Below are positions 54,401-64,000 of a stretch of DNA of 64,000 nucleotides, piece by piece; position 1 is the first letter of the stretch; the number at the start of each line of letters is the position of its first letter. Under the pieces are notes generated by a model that was not told the DNA's origin, ran no database searches, and worked only from the letters and a program-made list of their open reading frames with translations. Source of the stretch: Drosophila pseudoobscura (taxonomy: Eukaryota > Arthropoda > Insecta > Diptera > Drosophilidae). The stretch covers positions 9,982,001-10,046,000 of the forward strand of contig NC_046683.1 in NCBI RefSeq assembly GCF_009870125.1, written 5' to 3'. A program made the position numbers and the translations under genes.

Positions 54401-57400
54401 ATTTAAAACTTCTGAAAATCGTACAACTCCCAAGAGAAACAGAAAAAGAGTATCTGTTGCTGCCGATGTCGATTTTTCACCCACCAAAAATTCTTTGCTA
54501 AAAGTCGCAATACCCTACTTTACAGGGTATATGGGGAAAATCAAGTCGTGCATTTTTTTGTTTGTTTAAACTCGAACAAAGAACTGGTTATGATCCCGAC
54601 TTCCGTTTCGTGGTAGGGGAAGGGGCGGTTTCTGCTGGCCGACCAGACCAGACCAGACCAGAGGGGACAGAGAGGGATGGGGTGTGACTGAGTGAACAGA
54701 GGGAAACGACGCAACGCTGTTGCATTAACCCAAAAACGTTAATTGGATTGAAATGAAAAACGTTTTCAATTTCCTAGCATTGTGTCACGTTTGATTTGCA
54801 TTCACAAACTGGAAAACAAAGGCAAAGAATGAACACAACAAACCAGGGGGACAAACGATGACAAACAATCACAAAAACGAAGGGATCCATGGGGGAGAAG
54901 GGGGAAGGGGGAACCATTCAGTGATGAAATCGGAAGTCGAGTGGAGGCTATGCAAAAGCCTTTCCTTTGAACGTGGATCCAAGGCAATAGATCAATGATG
55001 ACCAATGATTGAAGTCTTCTCCCAAAGTAGAGAAGAAAAGGAGCTGAAAATCCCTTCAAGAACACGGGGGAAAACAAGTTTCCCTCCTCTCTAGCTCTTT
55101 TCTCTTGAGAGTTGCAGGAAAAACTTGCTTGGGTGTTCTGTTGTTGAAGTTTTCCACCTGTCCGCCTACGAGAAAGAGAGAGCACCAGCACCAGCGTGCG
55201 TGTCCCATTTTCCATTCGTATTTGCAAACAAGTTCTTGGCTTTGAATCGAATTGTCGTTTATCGATAATCGTGTCATGTCGCTCTGCTTTCGCGGATTAA
55301 CGGTATTTGACGTGGTACAACATGTGGCATGGTGGCTTGTTGGCTTGGTGGCACGTGTCATACGGATTGTCTGGTGTTTTGGATTGGTTTCGATTTGCGT
55401 TTTTGCATAAAAGCTGCATTCGCCGAACGACGCACGTTTTTTTGCGAGCCACGCAAAAGGAAAGCTTGCGGAAAAATCACGCTCTCGCGAGGGAAAAGCA
55501 ACAACAGCAACGAAAAAAAAAAAGAAAATCAATCAGGCATGACACCCAAAGCCAGCAACAGAACGAACGTACGAGAAAGAGTGTGACGCAGCCGACCGAC
55601 TGGACAGCACGCGGGTTATACAAGTTGGCAAAACACCCATACAGCCATACACACGGTATCTGTGTGTGTGTGTGTGTGCGTGTGTGTTTTGTCACTTGAC
55701 CAATTTCCCCCCTGGGGGGGTATGGGGCAGGGGCACAGATCATAGGTGAGTGGGTTGAGAGAGAGAGAGAGAGAGAGCGAAAGGCACTTGGTGAATGCGC
55801 GTGAGGCTAGCAAACTGTGTGGCAACTGTACTTCTCTCCTCTGTTATGCAATCCCGCAATTAAACCCCCCCCCGCCAACAGATTAACAATAATGGAATCG
55901 AATCCCAAACTAAACTCCTCTTCGTTTTTGCAGCTGAATGTGCGCGTCACGACCATGGACGCCGAACTGGAGTTTGCCATCCAGTCGACGACGACGGGCA
56001 AACAACTGTTCGATCAGGTGGTCAAGACGATCGGCCTGCGTGAGGTTTGGTTCTTTGGTCTTCAGTATACCGACTCCAAAGGCGACTCCACATGGATTAA
56101 GCTGTACAAAAAGGTAAGCCAAATCGAAACGAAACGATCATAGAATATAACTGATGACAGGGATAATCTTAAGAGCTAGGGAAAGTGCATTTCAGACGAG
56201 GCAAGACTTTTTCTCTTCACTTAATAAATTAATATAGGAATTATATTTAGGAGGAAGGAATATATTTAGTAAATGTCAATAAGCAAATCCACTTTCAGAT
56301 GAAAATATGTAAGAAAATTTCTTAAAAAAATAACTAAACTTTTTGAATTAAATAAAATATGTTAAGCCCAAATAAAATGATTCAAAAAGTAAGCAATTAA
56401 AAAGGAAATTAAATTTTAAAAAATAAATAAAAATAAAATTAAATTAAAACAAAATTAAAATGCAATTAAATTAAAATAAAATTAAAATAAAATTAAATTA
56501 AATAAAATTTGATTAAAATAAAATTCGATCAAACAAATATAATAAAAATTTTAAATTTATTCAAGTTGTATTAATAAAAGTTAAAATAAAAAAGAAATAA
56601 GGATACAAATTTAAAAATTAAATTAGAACAGAAATTAAAAAAGAAAAATTAAATTAGAGCCAAAATTAATTAAAAACAAAAAAAATTACAAATAAAAAAT
56701 AACATTTTAAACAATACTTAAAGTACAAAAAATAGTTTTTAATATAAAATTAATAAATTATATTAGTAAAATAAACTAAAAGTTCAAAATTAAAATATTT
56801 AATACAAAAGAAAAGAACTACAAAAAAATATATCAATTTTTAAAATACACAAAAATATATATATAGTACAAATATTTAAAAGAGCATGCACTCAGTAAGT
56901 TGTTTAATTAGTTATTTCTGAAATGCACTTGACTTATACGATAAATACCTTAGTGTTTGTTGGATTTATAATGTTAATTATTATGTATAATAATGTAAAT
57001 ATAAATGTATATAATAATAGCCCGAATCGCCGGCCATAAAGACCATAAAGTACTTGAAACGCGTAAAGAAATATGTGGACAAGCGGACAACAAGCGACAG
57101 CAATGGAGTCCATCATTCGGAGACAAGCGAAGAGGATGACGATGCCGACGATATGGTGGGCAGACGAGAGATCGAATCTATTGAACCCCCAAGCGAGAAT
57201 CCCCTAGAATATTGCTAGAATAGAATAGAATAGATTTCTGTAGATTTATGTAGAGTATTGCTTGTGGAATACAGAACTGAGGCCACTACTTTAATGTTTA
57301 CTAATAACCTCTTCTGTCTGTGTATAATTATTCATGCTGCTTAAAAAAAAACCAGACTGGATCAATGCCGTTTTCCACATGGGTAACGAGAGAGTCAATC

Positions 57401-59640
57401 CATCCATCCATCCATCCATCCTACAGATTCCCCCAGTGATCGCCAGCCGTTCTGATCCGTTCTTGTTAATGATATGCTTCGTTTTGGTTTGTTGTAGGTC
57501 ATGAATCAGGATGTCAAGAAGGAGAATCCATTGCAGTTCAGATTCCGTGCCAAATTCTATCCGGAAGATGTGGCCGAGGAGCTCATACAGGACATCACAT
57601 TGCGCCTGTTCTATCTGCAGGTGAAGAATGCCATATTGACCGACGAGATCTATTGTCCGCCCGAGACGTCCGTGCTGCTGGCCTCGTACGCGGTGCAGGC
57701 ACGTCACGGGGATCACAACAAGACCACCCACACAGCCGGCTTCTTGGCGAACGATCGCTTGCTGCCGCAGCGGGTGATCGATCAGCACAAGATGTCCAAG
57801 GACGAGTGGGAGCAATCGATAATGACCTGGTGGCAGGAGCATCGCAGCATGCTGCGCGAGGACGCCATGATGGAGTATCTGAAGATCGCCCAGGATCTGG
57901 AGATGTACGGCGTCAACTACTTTGAGATCAGGAACAAGAAGGGCACCGATCTCTGGCTGGGCGTCGATGCCCTCGGCCTGAACATCTACGAGCAGGACGA
58001 TCGACTGACGCCGAAGATTGGCTTCCCCTGGTCCGAGATCCGGAACATCTCCTTCTCCGAAAAGAAGTTCATCATCAAGCCGATCGACAAGAAGGCCCCT
58101 GACTTTATGTTCTTTGCCCCACGTGTTCGCATCAACAAGCGGATCCTGGCCCTCTGCATGGGCAACCATGAGCTGTACATGCGTCGTCGCAAGCCCGACA
58201 CGATCGACGTGCAGCAAATGAAGGCGCAGGCGCGCGAAGAGAAAAATGCCAAACAGCAGGAGCGGTAAGCGATTGCCTCAGATCGAATTAAACTCGATTC
58301 CTAATTGATTCCGGTCTTCCTTGTTAACCTTCACTAGCGAAAAGCTTCAACTGGCGCTGGCCGCTCGTGAACGTGCCGAAAAGAAGCAGCAGGAGTATGA
58401 GGATCGCCTGAAGCAAATGCAGGAGGAGATGGAGCGCTCGCAGCGCGATCTGCTCGAGGCCCAGGAGATGATCCGTCGGCTGGAGGAGCAGCTGAAGCAG
58501 CTGCAGGCCGCCAAGGATGAGCTCGAGCTGCGCCAAAAGGAGCTGCAGTCGATGCTGCAGCGCCTCGAGGAGGCCAAGAACATGGAGGCCGTCGAGAAGA
58601 TCAAGCTCGAGGAGGAGATCATGGCCAAGCAAATGGAGGTGCAGCGCATCCAGGACGAGGTCAATGCCAAGGACGAGGAGACCAAGCGTCTGCAAGACGA
58701 AGTCGAAGAGGCACGACGCAAGCAGGTCAGTCAGTCAGCGGGCAATAGCCATGGCCATTCTCCTCTACTTTAGTATCCAATGTCTGACCCAGTTTGATAA
58801 GCCCTGTAATCAAAGGTTCAAAAAGGCAATCGGGCCATATTCGATAAGAAAATCATTGCGGTAATTCGATTGTTAGATCATTATACAGTCACTCCCTATA
58901 TAGGCGAACGATAAGCGATAAAAGGGGGCAGATTCAAGAAGCTTCTACCAAAATGCTATACCTGTTCCCCATAAAGAATCGCTTATCTTTGATTTCATTG
59001 TGAAAGACAAAATCATTGATTGATTGGTCTTCAGGCACTTTTATTCCCTAAAACATTGAAAATTTTGCCTTTCCCTGCATGTTTTCCGTATAGGGCTGCC
59101 TGTAAAAATGTCCCATAAGCGAAAGGAACTGTGGCATTCATTCCATCTCTAGAGTCTATCTATCGAAATACTCATATGCTTATGCTTTGCATTTGTTTCA
59201 GGCTGAAGCGGCTGCCGCATTGTTGGCTGCATCGACAACGCCGCAGCATCATCATGTGGCCGAGGATGAGAACGAGAATGAGGAAGAGCTGACGAACGGC
59301 GATGCCGGTGGCGATGTATCACGCGACCTGGACACTGACGAGCATATCAAGGATCCCATCGAGGATAGACGCACGCTGGCCGAGCGCAATGAGCGCCTGC
59401 ACGATCAGCTTAAGGTCTGAAAAATCAGCAAAGTCTCCAAATTCGTTTTATTCAAAATTATATTCTCTTTGGCAGGCCCTGAAACAAGATCTGGCGCAGT
59501 CGCGGGATGAGACGAAAGAGACGGCAAACGATAAGATTCATCGGGAGAATGTGCGTCAGGGACGCGACAAGTACAAGACGCTCCGTGAGATCCGTAAGGG
59601 CAACACAAAGCGTCGTGTTGATCAATTCGAGAACATGTAA
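51482..59640 (+). CDS. Moe: Moesin (ERM protein), standard start
   Basis: Coding exons: 51482-51496 (MSPKA), 55934-56113, 57498-58264, 58338-58725, 59202-59414 and 59476-59640; all junctions keep frame and give 575 aa. Residues 1 to about 295 are the FERM domain ([64 protein letters not shown]). Residues about 300-460 are a long charged coiled-coil helix. A linker with [14 protein letters not shown] leads to the C-terminal actin-binding domain with [13 protein letters not shown], whose Thr at about 556 corresponds to the regulatory phosphothreonine (T559 in D. melanogaster, Slik target). Moesin links membrane PIP2 and receptors to cortical F-actin and is the only fly ERM protein. Exon 1 has an acceptor at 51352 after TTTGCAG, so a non-coding leader exon lies upstream. 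The gene has a second coding first exon and an extra internal exon, listed separately. Confidence 0.98.
53463..53531 (+). CDS. Moe: Moesin alternative first coding exon
   Basis: A 23-codon start exon ([16 protein letters not shown], then VSVKRKT) that joins the common exon 55934 in phase 0, the same phase as MSPKA, giving a 593-aa isoform. The donor (AAAACA followed by GTTCGT) is weak but matches the required frame. It replaces the acidic-free 5-residue start with a basic, Ser/Arg-rich N-terminus ahead of FERM lobe F1, which could change membrane binding. From memory, a Drosophila moesin entry beginning [10 protein letters not shown] exists, so this is not new. GC-rich sequence at 53080-53460 is its likely 5' UTR and promoter. 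Confidence 0.85.
53700..54545. repeat. Paired element, copy 2 (shared ends, AT-rich core)
   Basis: The left end has TTAGTGATCGACTAGTGGCG, then ACTGCGACTGAAAA and GAAGTGACG, matching 47.41-47.46 kb. The core (53800-54400) is about 90% A+T, with repeated AAAATATAAAA words. The right end has AAAGTCGCAATACCC, then CTACTTTACAGGGTAT, matching 47.88 kb. Open frames on the minus strand here are Phe/Leu/Ile artefacts of poly-A. Confidence 0.6.
54546..55933. other. Moesin intron, no exon seen
   Basis: Contains ACCAG units (54640-54660), a GT tract (55660-55687) and a GA tract (55756-55778). An ATG at 55892 just upstream of the exon at 55934 is open into it, but the strong acceptor TTTTTGCAG at 55925-55933 shows that the exon starts after it. 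Confidence 0.5.
56330..56880. repeat. AT-rich low-complexity intron block
   Basis: Degenerate AAAATTAAAAT words of about 10-15 bp make up some 90% A+T. It lies in Moesin intron sequence between the 55.9-kb exon and the extra 57.0-kb exon. It resembles the cores of the two paired elements but lacks their ends. Confidence 0.75.
57021..57218 (+). CDS. Moe: Extra Moesin exon: cassette or alternative terminal exon
   Basis: After an acceptor-like AATAATAG the frame is open for 65 codons and has Drosophila codon bias. It encodes [20 protein letters not shown], then a Ser/Thr part and a very acidic stretch ([10 protein letters not shown]), then [19 protein letters not shown] and TAG. It is in phase 0 with the upstream exon (ending LYKK). 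Two readings are possible. First, a terminal exon that stops at 57216-57218 and yields a short protein with only the start of FERM lobe F1. Second, a cassette of 45 codons (57021-57155) ending at a weak donor (GATATG followed by GTGGGC), which is phase 0 with the next exon (VMNQD) and would insert 45 residues into lobe F1. I do not recall such a form with certainty. Confidence 0.6.
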   Translation, partial: PESPAIKTIKYLKRVKKYVDKRTTSDSNGVHHSETSEEDDDADDMVGRREIESIEPPSENPLEYC

Positions 59641-60500
59641 AGAACACGCACGCACGCACCGCATGCCCCGGACTCTCGGACTCTCAGAAAAGAGAGAGAT
59701 GGACAGCGAAGAGGAGTCTCCAAAAAGAAAGAGAAAGATATAGAAAGCAGAACAGAAGAACAGAAGTACAGAAAGAAGAGAAAGAAACAACAAATATAAT
59801 TCCGGTCGTTGCGACGATGACCCCCTAAAAAACTACAAGAAATATCCGCAGAAGTCTCCTATCCTGAAAATCCGTAAAAAAAAAACTTCAGATATTTTTT
59901 GTTTTCTGAGAAGCTTGTATAGAGAAGAAATCACAGCACACAGATATAGTTACAGATACAGATAGAGATACCCTAGAGACAGACAAAAAACACGCCCTGG
60001 ACGATGACACAATTATGAGAAGGGACAATCAATCAATAGATCACAGTCGAAACACAACAATCACTAGAATCAATCAAGAATATTTTCAATTTTGAAACGC
60101 GACAGACAACAGAAATTAAACCACAAATACAACTACAACTACAACAAAAACAACTATTTGCATTTTTTCCCCCGTTATAATTATTATTTTTATTATTATA
60201 TAATTACTATTTTTTTTTAAATTTGTATAATTAAATAAGAACTTGATTTATTGTTTCTTAAAAATAACTTGAGAAGAGAGCAAACAAAACAAAAACAAAC
60301 AAAAAACAACAACAGAGAAACAAAAAATATATTATATAAAATATTTTTTCTTCTTTAATCATATTTTTGTTTTGAAAGAAAAAAGATTCTTCAAAAAATA
60401 AAAAAAAACAACAACAAACAAACAAACGAAACACAAGAAAAACCATCAAAAACTATTGTGAAAAAAACCAAACAAAAAGTTTTTAAATTAAACAATAAAA
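59641..60500 (+). other. Moe: Moesin 3' UTR
   Basis: A-rich non-coding sequence after the stop codon, typical of this gene's long 3' UTR. Candidate poly(A) signals include TTAAATAAG near 60230 and AATAAAA at about 60494. Confidence 0.6.
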
Positions 60501-62089
60501 ATGTAAAAACAACAAACAAAAAAATTTCGATGGAAATCGGAATGGAAAGCCCCTGCCACGAAGGTGTGTTGTTGCTTTGGAAATTGCCCTCTGGGAATTG
60601 TATGGCGGATCGATAAGAATATCATTATTTTTTCATTGTTGTGAATGGGTATGAAATAATCAGAAATCGTAGGGAAGGCTAGGCACTTTGTGGCAGTTGA
60701 TATCGTGGGAGTTTTAAGCATATGGAGAATATTCAATACGATAGTTTCCGATAGTATTTTACATAGATTCAATGATTTGTTTATTTGGCTCAAAATTAAA
60801 TTTCTTACAGGCGATAAAAATCGCTCGATCGAAACGAAGGCAGCAAACATACGTATACGATATTTTGCCGATAGTGTAAGTGCCATCCCAAGCGGAAGAG
60901 CGGGCTCGACTACTCTTGCGTTGCTCTGCCTCTCGAGAGCGCCTAGCCATGTGGGAGAGCGAGTCCGCACGTATGTGTGCAAGTGTGCGTTACACATGCG
61001 CGTTCGCTTCAGGGCAGCACAGTTTTACAAGCTCTGCTGACGTTGGCAGAGAGTCAAGTGCAAATTTGTGTTAGCGGCGCATCGCAAAGGGAAAATAAAA
61101 TGGAAGTCGGTCGGCCGCTTATATTTCTCTGCCCAGAGCCCTTTTCAAGCTGCGATTTCGTGCAACAACACAACCAATCCCTGAGCAGAGCTATCCCGCT
61201 AAAGGGAAAAGCACCCGCACATTACTTATCGCGCGACCCTCGCAACGAATAACTGTTATTCTTTTTCCATGTTTTCTTTGGTGCTTAAAAGAAGTTCTTA
61301 CCGAAAAATAGTCCGATCTTAGCTTTGTACACGTTAAGACAACCGATCCATCATAAAGATGGCGCATCTTATCGCAAAAGTACGAATTTCCGTATTTTTT
61401 TCGAATTTTTCAATCTTCAGACGGGACCGGCTTTAGGAAGCGGCAAATTCCAGACAGAGGTCTCCCATTTTTCGAACCAAACTTCATCTTTGTCTTCCCT
61501 GCAGTCATGTTGGTTTGGTAGAATGAGCTATGTGTCCTAAATGTTCATCGCTTCTGTCAAGTATAGATTTCAATATAAATTTTATGGATCTTTTTATACG
61601 ATTTCTCTTCTTACATACAATTTCAAGAATTCCCATATTCATTAGAAAAGGAGCTTTTATGTTGTCGGAAGTCAAGAAGCAGAAACATTTAGCAAAAAGA
61701 AATGAACGTGTTCAAAAAGATTAGAAGGTCCAAAGGTCCCCTTATGCCATGAGCACGATCATGACCCGGTTTAAGCTTCCGAATATTCCCAGAGTTCCAC
61801 AGCGGTGAAGCGGATACCTCTGTCTCCACCCTTAGACCCTCCAAAGAACTCACTCGCTTTTTGCACAGAAAAAACATTTGGAACCTACGAATGATGATTC
61901 CGAAACTTAAAGGACTGTTCATGGTGCCGTGCCCCTTCCCAAACGAGTCTCAGATATACTTTGAACGACAAGTGTTTTTGGAAGAAGACTCTCAGCTTTG
62001 CCAGTCAATAAAAGACTCTCATCTCAGAAAATCAATCTCGTCCCAAAACGATCGAAAGTCCAATATCATCGTCTAATTTTTGTTCTAGC
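60500..62089. other. Intergenic region between Moesin and the next gene
   Basis: No firm gene. An unusually protein-like plus-strand frame is open from 61765 to a TAA at 62074-62076 (first in-frame ATG 61891, 61 aa). It encodes a mixed peptide with IWNLRMMIPKLKGLF and SQIYFERQVFLEEDS; no family recognised. The upstream 61.3-61.7 kb region has other frames in different phases, as might be left by a decayed gene. Confidence 0.3.
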
Positions 62090-62095
62090 GCTTTA
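62090..62095 (-). terminator. Poly(A) signal AATAAA for the minus-strand gene
   Basis: AATAAA on the minus strand, about 780 nt beyond the stop codon at 62873, with AT-rich sequence around it. Other TATATA-rich stretches lie at 62620-62670, so alternative ends are possible. Confidence 0.45.
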
Positions 62096-62872
62096 TTAAT
62101 GCAAATATCAGAAGTTGATAACAATAGATACATCAGCTATGTATGTATAAATGTATATATATGTATTTATCTATATTATATGCACACAGGTATCAGATAT
62201 CAGATGTCATTCATATGTGAGCTGTATAGCAAAAAAAAAAAAATGAAATGGAAGTACCAACCAACCGCGCAACTTAAGGTAGCAAAAAAAAAACCAAAAA
62301 AAAAAGAAAAACAAAAAAATTAAATATCAAATATCAAGAAACGAGATGGATCCGATCCGATCCGATTGATTTGCTATTCTTCTTTTTTTTTTGTTGGCCT
62401 ATTAGATAACACACACATATACAATACGACAATCGTAGGCTAATTCAGTATTATGCATATAATAATAATAATAATAAAAACACGATATCTCTCTCTCTGA
62501 AGGCACATAATTACAGGGGCTGGGCGGCGGCCCATCTAAGGCGCACTCCGTTCGTGGTCTATCGCCGAACTCCAAGAAGGGGTTTCTGGGGACCAGGAAT
62601 TGAGTATATTAGTTACAATTTATATTTATATATATATATGTATATATAGTATATATAGTAAGTATATATATGTAGGTCGGTGTCTGTGTCTGACTTGGGA
62701 TCGGCGAAAAGTTTGCGGGAAGGAGTTTGGTGTGGGTTTGGTTTTCGGGGATCCCCTAATGGATTCGATTCGTCTCTTAGAGTATAGAATATATATATTT
62801 ATGTGATGTGATCTGATACCAATTCGATTAGTATGGATTTCGTTGCACGGTTATTGCTCCTACGCGAATCTG

Positions 62873-64000
62873 CTAGTAGGGATTGACGGCAGCCAGGCCA
62901 ACGCGTCCGCCGGATCGGGCGAACACCGGCTCCGCATAGCTGTGACGATAGCCCTTGGGCATGCTGGCCAATGGCTTGCCGGAAGCGGACGATGAGCCTC
63001 CTACTCCGCCTCCTACTCCTGCTCCGCCTCCCTCAACGGATCTGCCGTTGCTGCTGCTTGGCGTCGGTGCGGGCGAGGGATAGCGCTCGATGTGGTGGCC
63101 CCGGGCCGAGCCCGAGCTCGATTTGGTCTCCGACGACTGCAAGTATTCGCGGGAATGGGCCCGAACCTGATGGCGACCCTGGTGCGGATCCCTCGCCCTC
63201 GCCCTTTCCTGCTCCCGCTCCCGCTCGCGCTCCCGGTCACGGTCTCTGTCATGGCGATAGGGGTCCCGGGACTGTTCTCGGGGCAGAGGAATCTCTTCAC
63301 CACGGCGATTGTAGTCACGATCACGATCTCGATCCCTCTCCCTCTCTCTGTCGCGTCGCTCGGGTACGTGTCGTGGCTGTGGCTGTGGCTCCGGTTCCCA
63401 GTCGCTGCGGGAACGGGCCCGGGATCGGCTCAATTGATTGCGCTCTAGATGCGGATTGGGGACCACCTCATCCTCCTCGCTCCACTGCTCATACGTGGCT
63501 GGTGGCTCCACAGAGCCGCGTCTGCGACGAGATGAGGATCTGTAGGGATCGGGAACGGACGGGGAGACGGGCGCGGTCATGTCGCGTTCATCCAGGTCAT
63601 AGCGACTGCCCGAGCGCTGCTCCATGGCCCGAAACTTGTCCTTGGCATCGTGGAAGCGGTCCCTCTGCGATGCCTGGCTGGGAGGTGGCGCCACAAAGTC
63701 TCCCCTATCCCTATCCCGTTCGCGTTCCCGCTCGGAGCGGGGCTTGCGTGGATCGGGATTTGGTGGCTCGCCGTATCGCATGCCCGTCGACTTCATCATC
63801 TTCTCCATACTCTGGATATAGGGCAGGCTCTCCGCCTCGCGGTATGGATTCCGATCCCGGGAATGCTCATGTTCCCGCTCGCGCTCCCTTTCCCTCTCCC
63901 TGTCCCTGTCGCGCTCTCGATCATGCCTTCTCTCGGTTGTTCGCTGGCCCAGATCCGAGCCCCGATGCACTGCAGCATATTTGTTGTGGCCAGCCCCTGG
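62873..64000 (-). CDS. C-terminal exon of an Arg/Asp/Glu-rich protein (partial)
   Basis: An open frame running from the window edge to a stop at 62873, at least 375 codons, so the start lies outside; the reading at the edge is PGAGHNKYAAVHRGSDLG. It has three long RE/RD/ER-repeat blocks (ERERERDRDR type), separated by more complex segments: SLPYIQSMEKMMKSTGMRYG, RDRFHDAKDKFRAMEQR, EQWSEEDEVVPNPHLE, and HIERYPSPAPTPSSSNG. After a Gly/Val/Ser run it ends MPKGYRHSYAEPVFARSGGR, then VGLAAVNPY. The conserved-looking blocks and C-terminus suggest a scaffold or junction protein more than an RS splicing factor, but I do not recognise it. The ORF's first apparent start (63970) is GTG and is not a real start. 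Confidence 0.85.
   Translation of the reverse strand, partial: PGAGHNKYAAVHRGSDLGQRTTERRHDRERDRDREREREREREHEHSRDRNPYREAESLPYIQSMEKMMKSTGMRYGEPPNPDPRKPRSERERERDRDRGDFVAPPPSQASQRDRFHDAKDKFRAMEQRSGSRYDLDERDMTAPVSPSVPDPYRSSSRRRRGSVEPPATYEQWSEEDEVVPNPHLERNQLSRSRARSRSDWEPEPQPQPRHVPERRDRERERDRDRDRDYNRRGEEIPLPREQSRDPYRHDRDRDREREREREQERARARDPHQGRHQVRAHSREYLQSSETKSSSGSARGHHIERYPSPAPTPSSSNGRSVEGGGAGVGGGVGGSSSASGKPLASMPKGYRHSYAEPVFARSGGRVGLAAVNPY

Noticed and set aside
55892..55933. Extension of the Moesin exon to an upstream ATG ([12 protein letters not shown])
   Set aside because: A strong acceptor TTTTTGCAG lies between this ATG and the FERM start, and both known first exons join after it.
57291..58217. 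308-codon minus-strand frame opposite Moesin exon 3
   Set aside because: Antisense of the FERM exon, rich in Leu/Val/Asp from reversed preferred codons; it continues into intron repeats.
58726..58773. Read-through of the Moesin coiled-coil exon into [15 protein letters not shown]
   Set aside because: This is intron sequence after a normal donor; the next exon continues the conserved linker in phase.

Overview
The window is a Drosophila X-chromosome (Muller A) segment. The best-supported clue is a block of recognisable fly genes: enhancer of rudimentary, Mak16, a uroporphyrinogen-III synthase and Moesin. From memory these map together in cytological region 8B of D. melanogaster. The proteins are close to, but not identical with, D. 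melanogaster. Moesin is 575 aa from the usual start, against 578 in D. melanogaster as I recall it, and 593 aa from an alternative start. This suggests the obscura group, but the species call is an inference. Short introns, strong GT-AG sites, DRE (TATCGATA) promoters and abundant CA, GA and AT-rich simple sequence all fit Drosophila.

Layout. 0-1.3 kb: low-complexity, GC-rich non-coding DNA. 1.3-1.7 kb (-): small twin-cysteine FAM136A-like protein. 1.7-12.3 kb: gene-poor, packed with ATCGAT-type repeats, an 11-bp and a 12-bp tandem array and a ~95-130-bp repeat; one weak exon-like stretch at 4.0 kb. 12.3-12.6 kb (-): small acidic protein. 13.5 kb (+): possible secreted protein. 15.8-16.2 kb (-): two exons of an unidentified gene. 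17.1-18.9 kb: diverged repeat copies rich in core-promoter motifs, leading into e(r) (19.75-20.07 kb, +). 20.6-21.3 kb: diverged minisatellite. 22.9-24.4 kb (-): Mak16, divergent from a TMEM201/Samp1-like inner nuclear membrane gene (24.9-27.2 kb, +). 27.5-28.5 kb (-): ER-retained EF-hand (CREC) protein. 29.9-30.7 kb (+): uroporphyrinogen-III synthase. 31-60 kb: Moesin (+), with a very long 5' region, two alternative coding first exons (51.48 and 53.46 kb), common exons at 55.9-59.6 kb, and an unannotated-looking exon at 57.02 kb. 62.9-64 kb (-): the C-terminal exon of an Arg/Asp/Glu-rich protein, cut by the window edge.

The genes do not form a pathway. Most are housekeeping genes in compact divergent or convergent arrangement (ribosome biogenesis, haem synthesis, nuclear envelope, ER calcium binding). 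Moesin is the one long, multi-promoter cytoskeletal gene. The most interesting non-gene signals are: (i) a dispersed GTGTTG-type motif repeated over 7 kb of Moesin intron, including a near-identical ~31-bp composite in both orientations; (ii) a paired element with shared ends and an AT-rich core at 47.4 and 53.7 kb; (iii) a dispersed repeat carrying promoter motifs next to e(r) and again near 31.2 kb; (iv) an extra phase-0 exon in Moesin. No CRISPR array, tRNA, rRNA or intact transposon coding sequence was seen.
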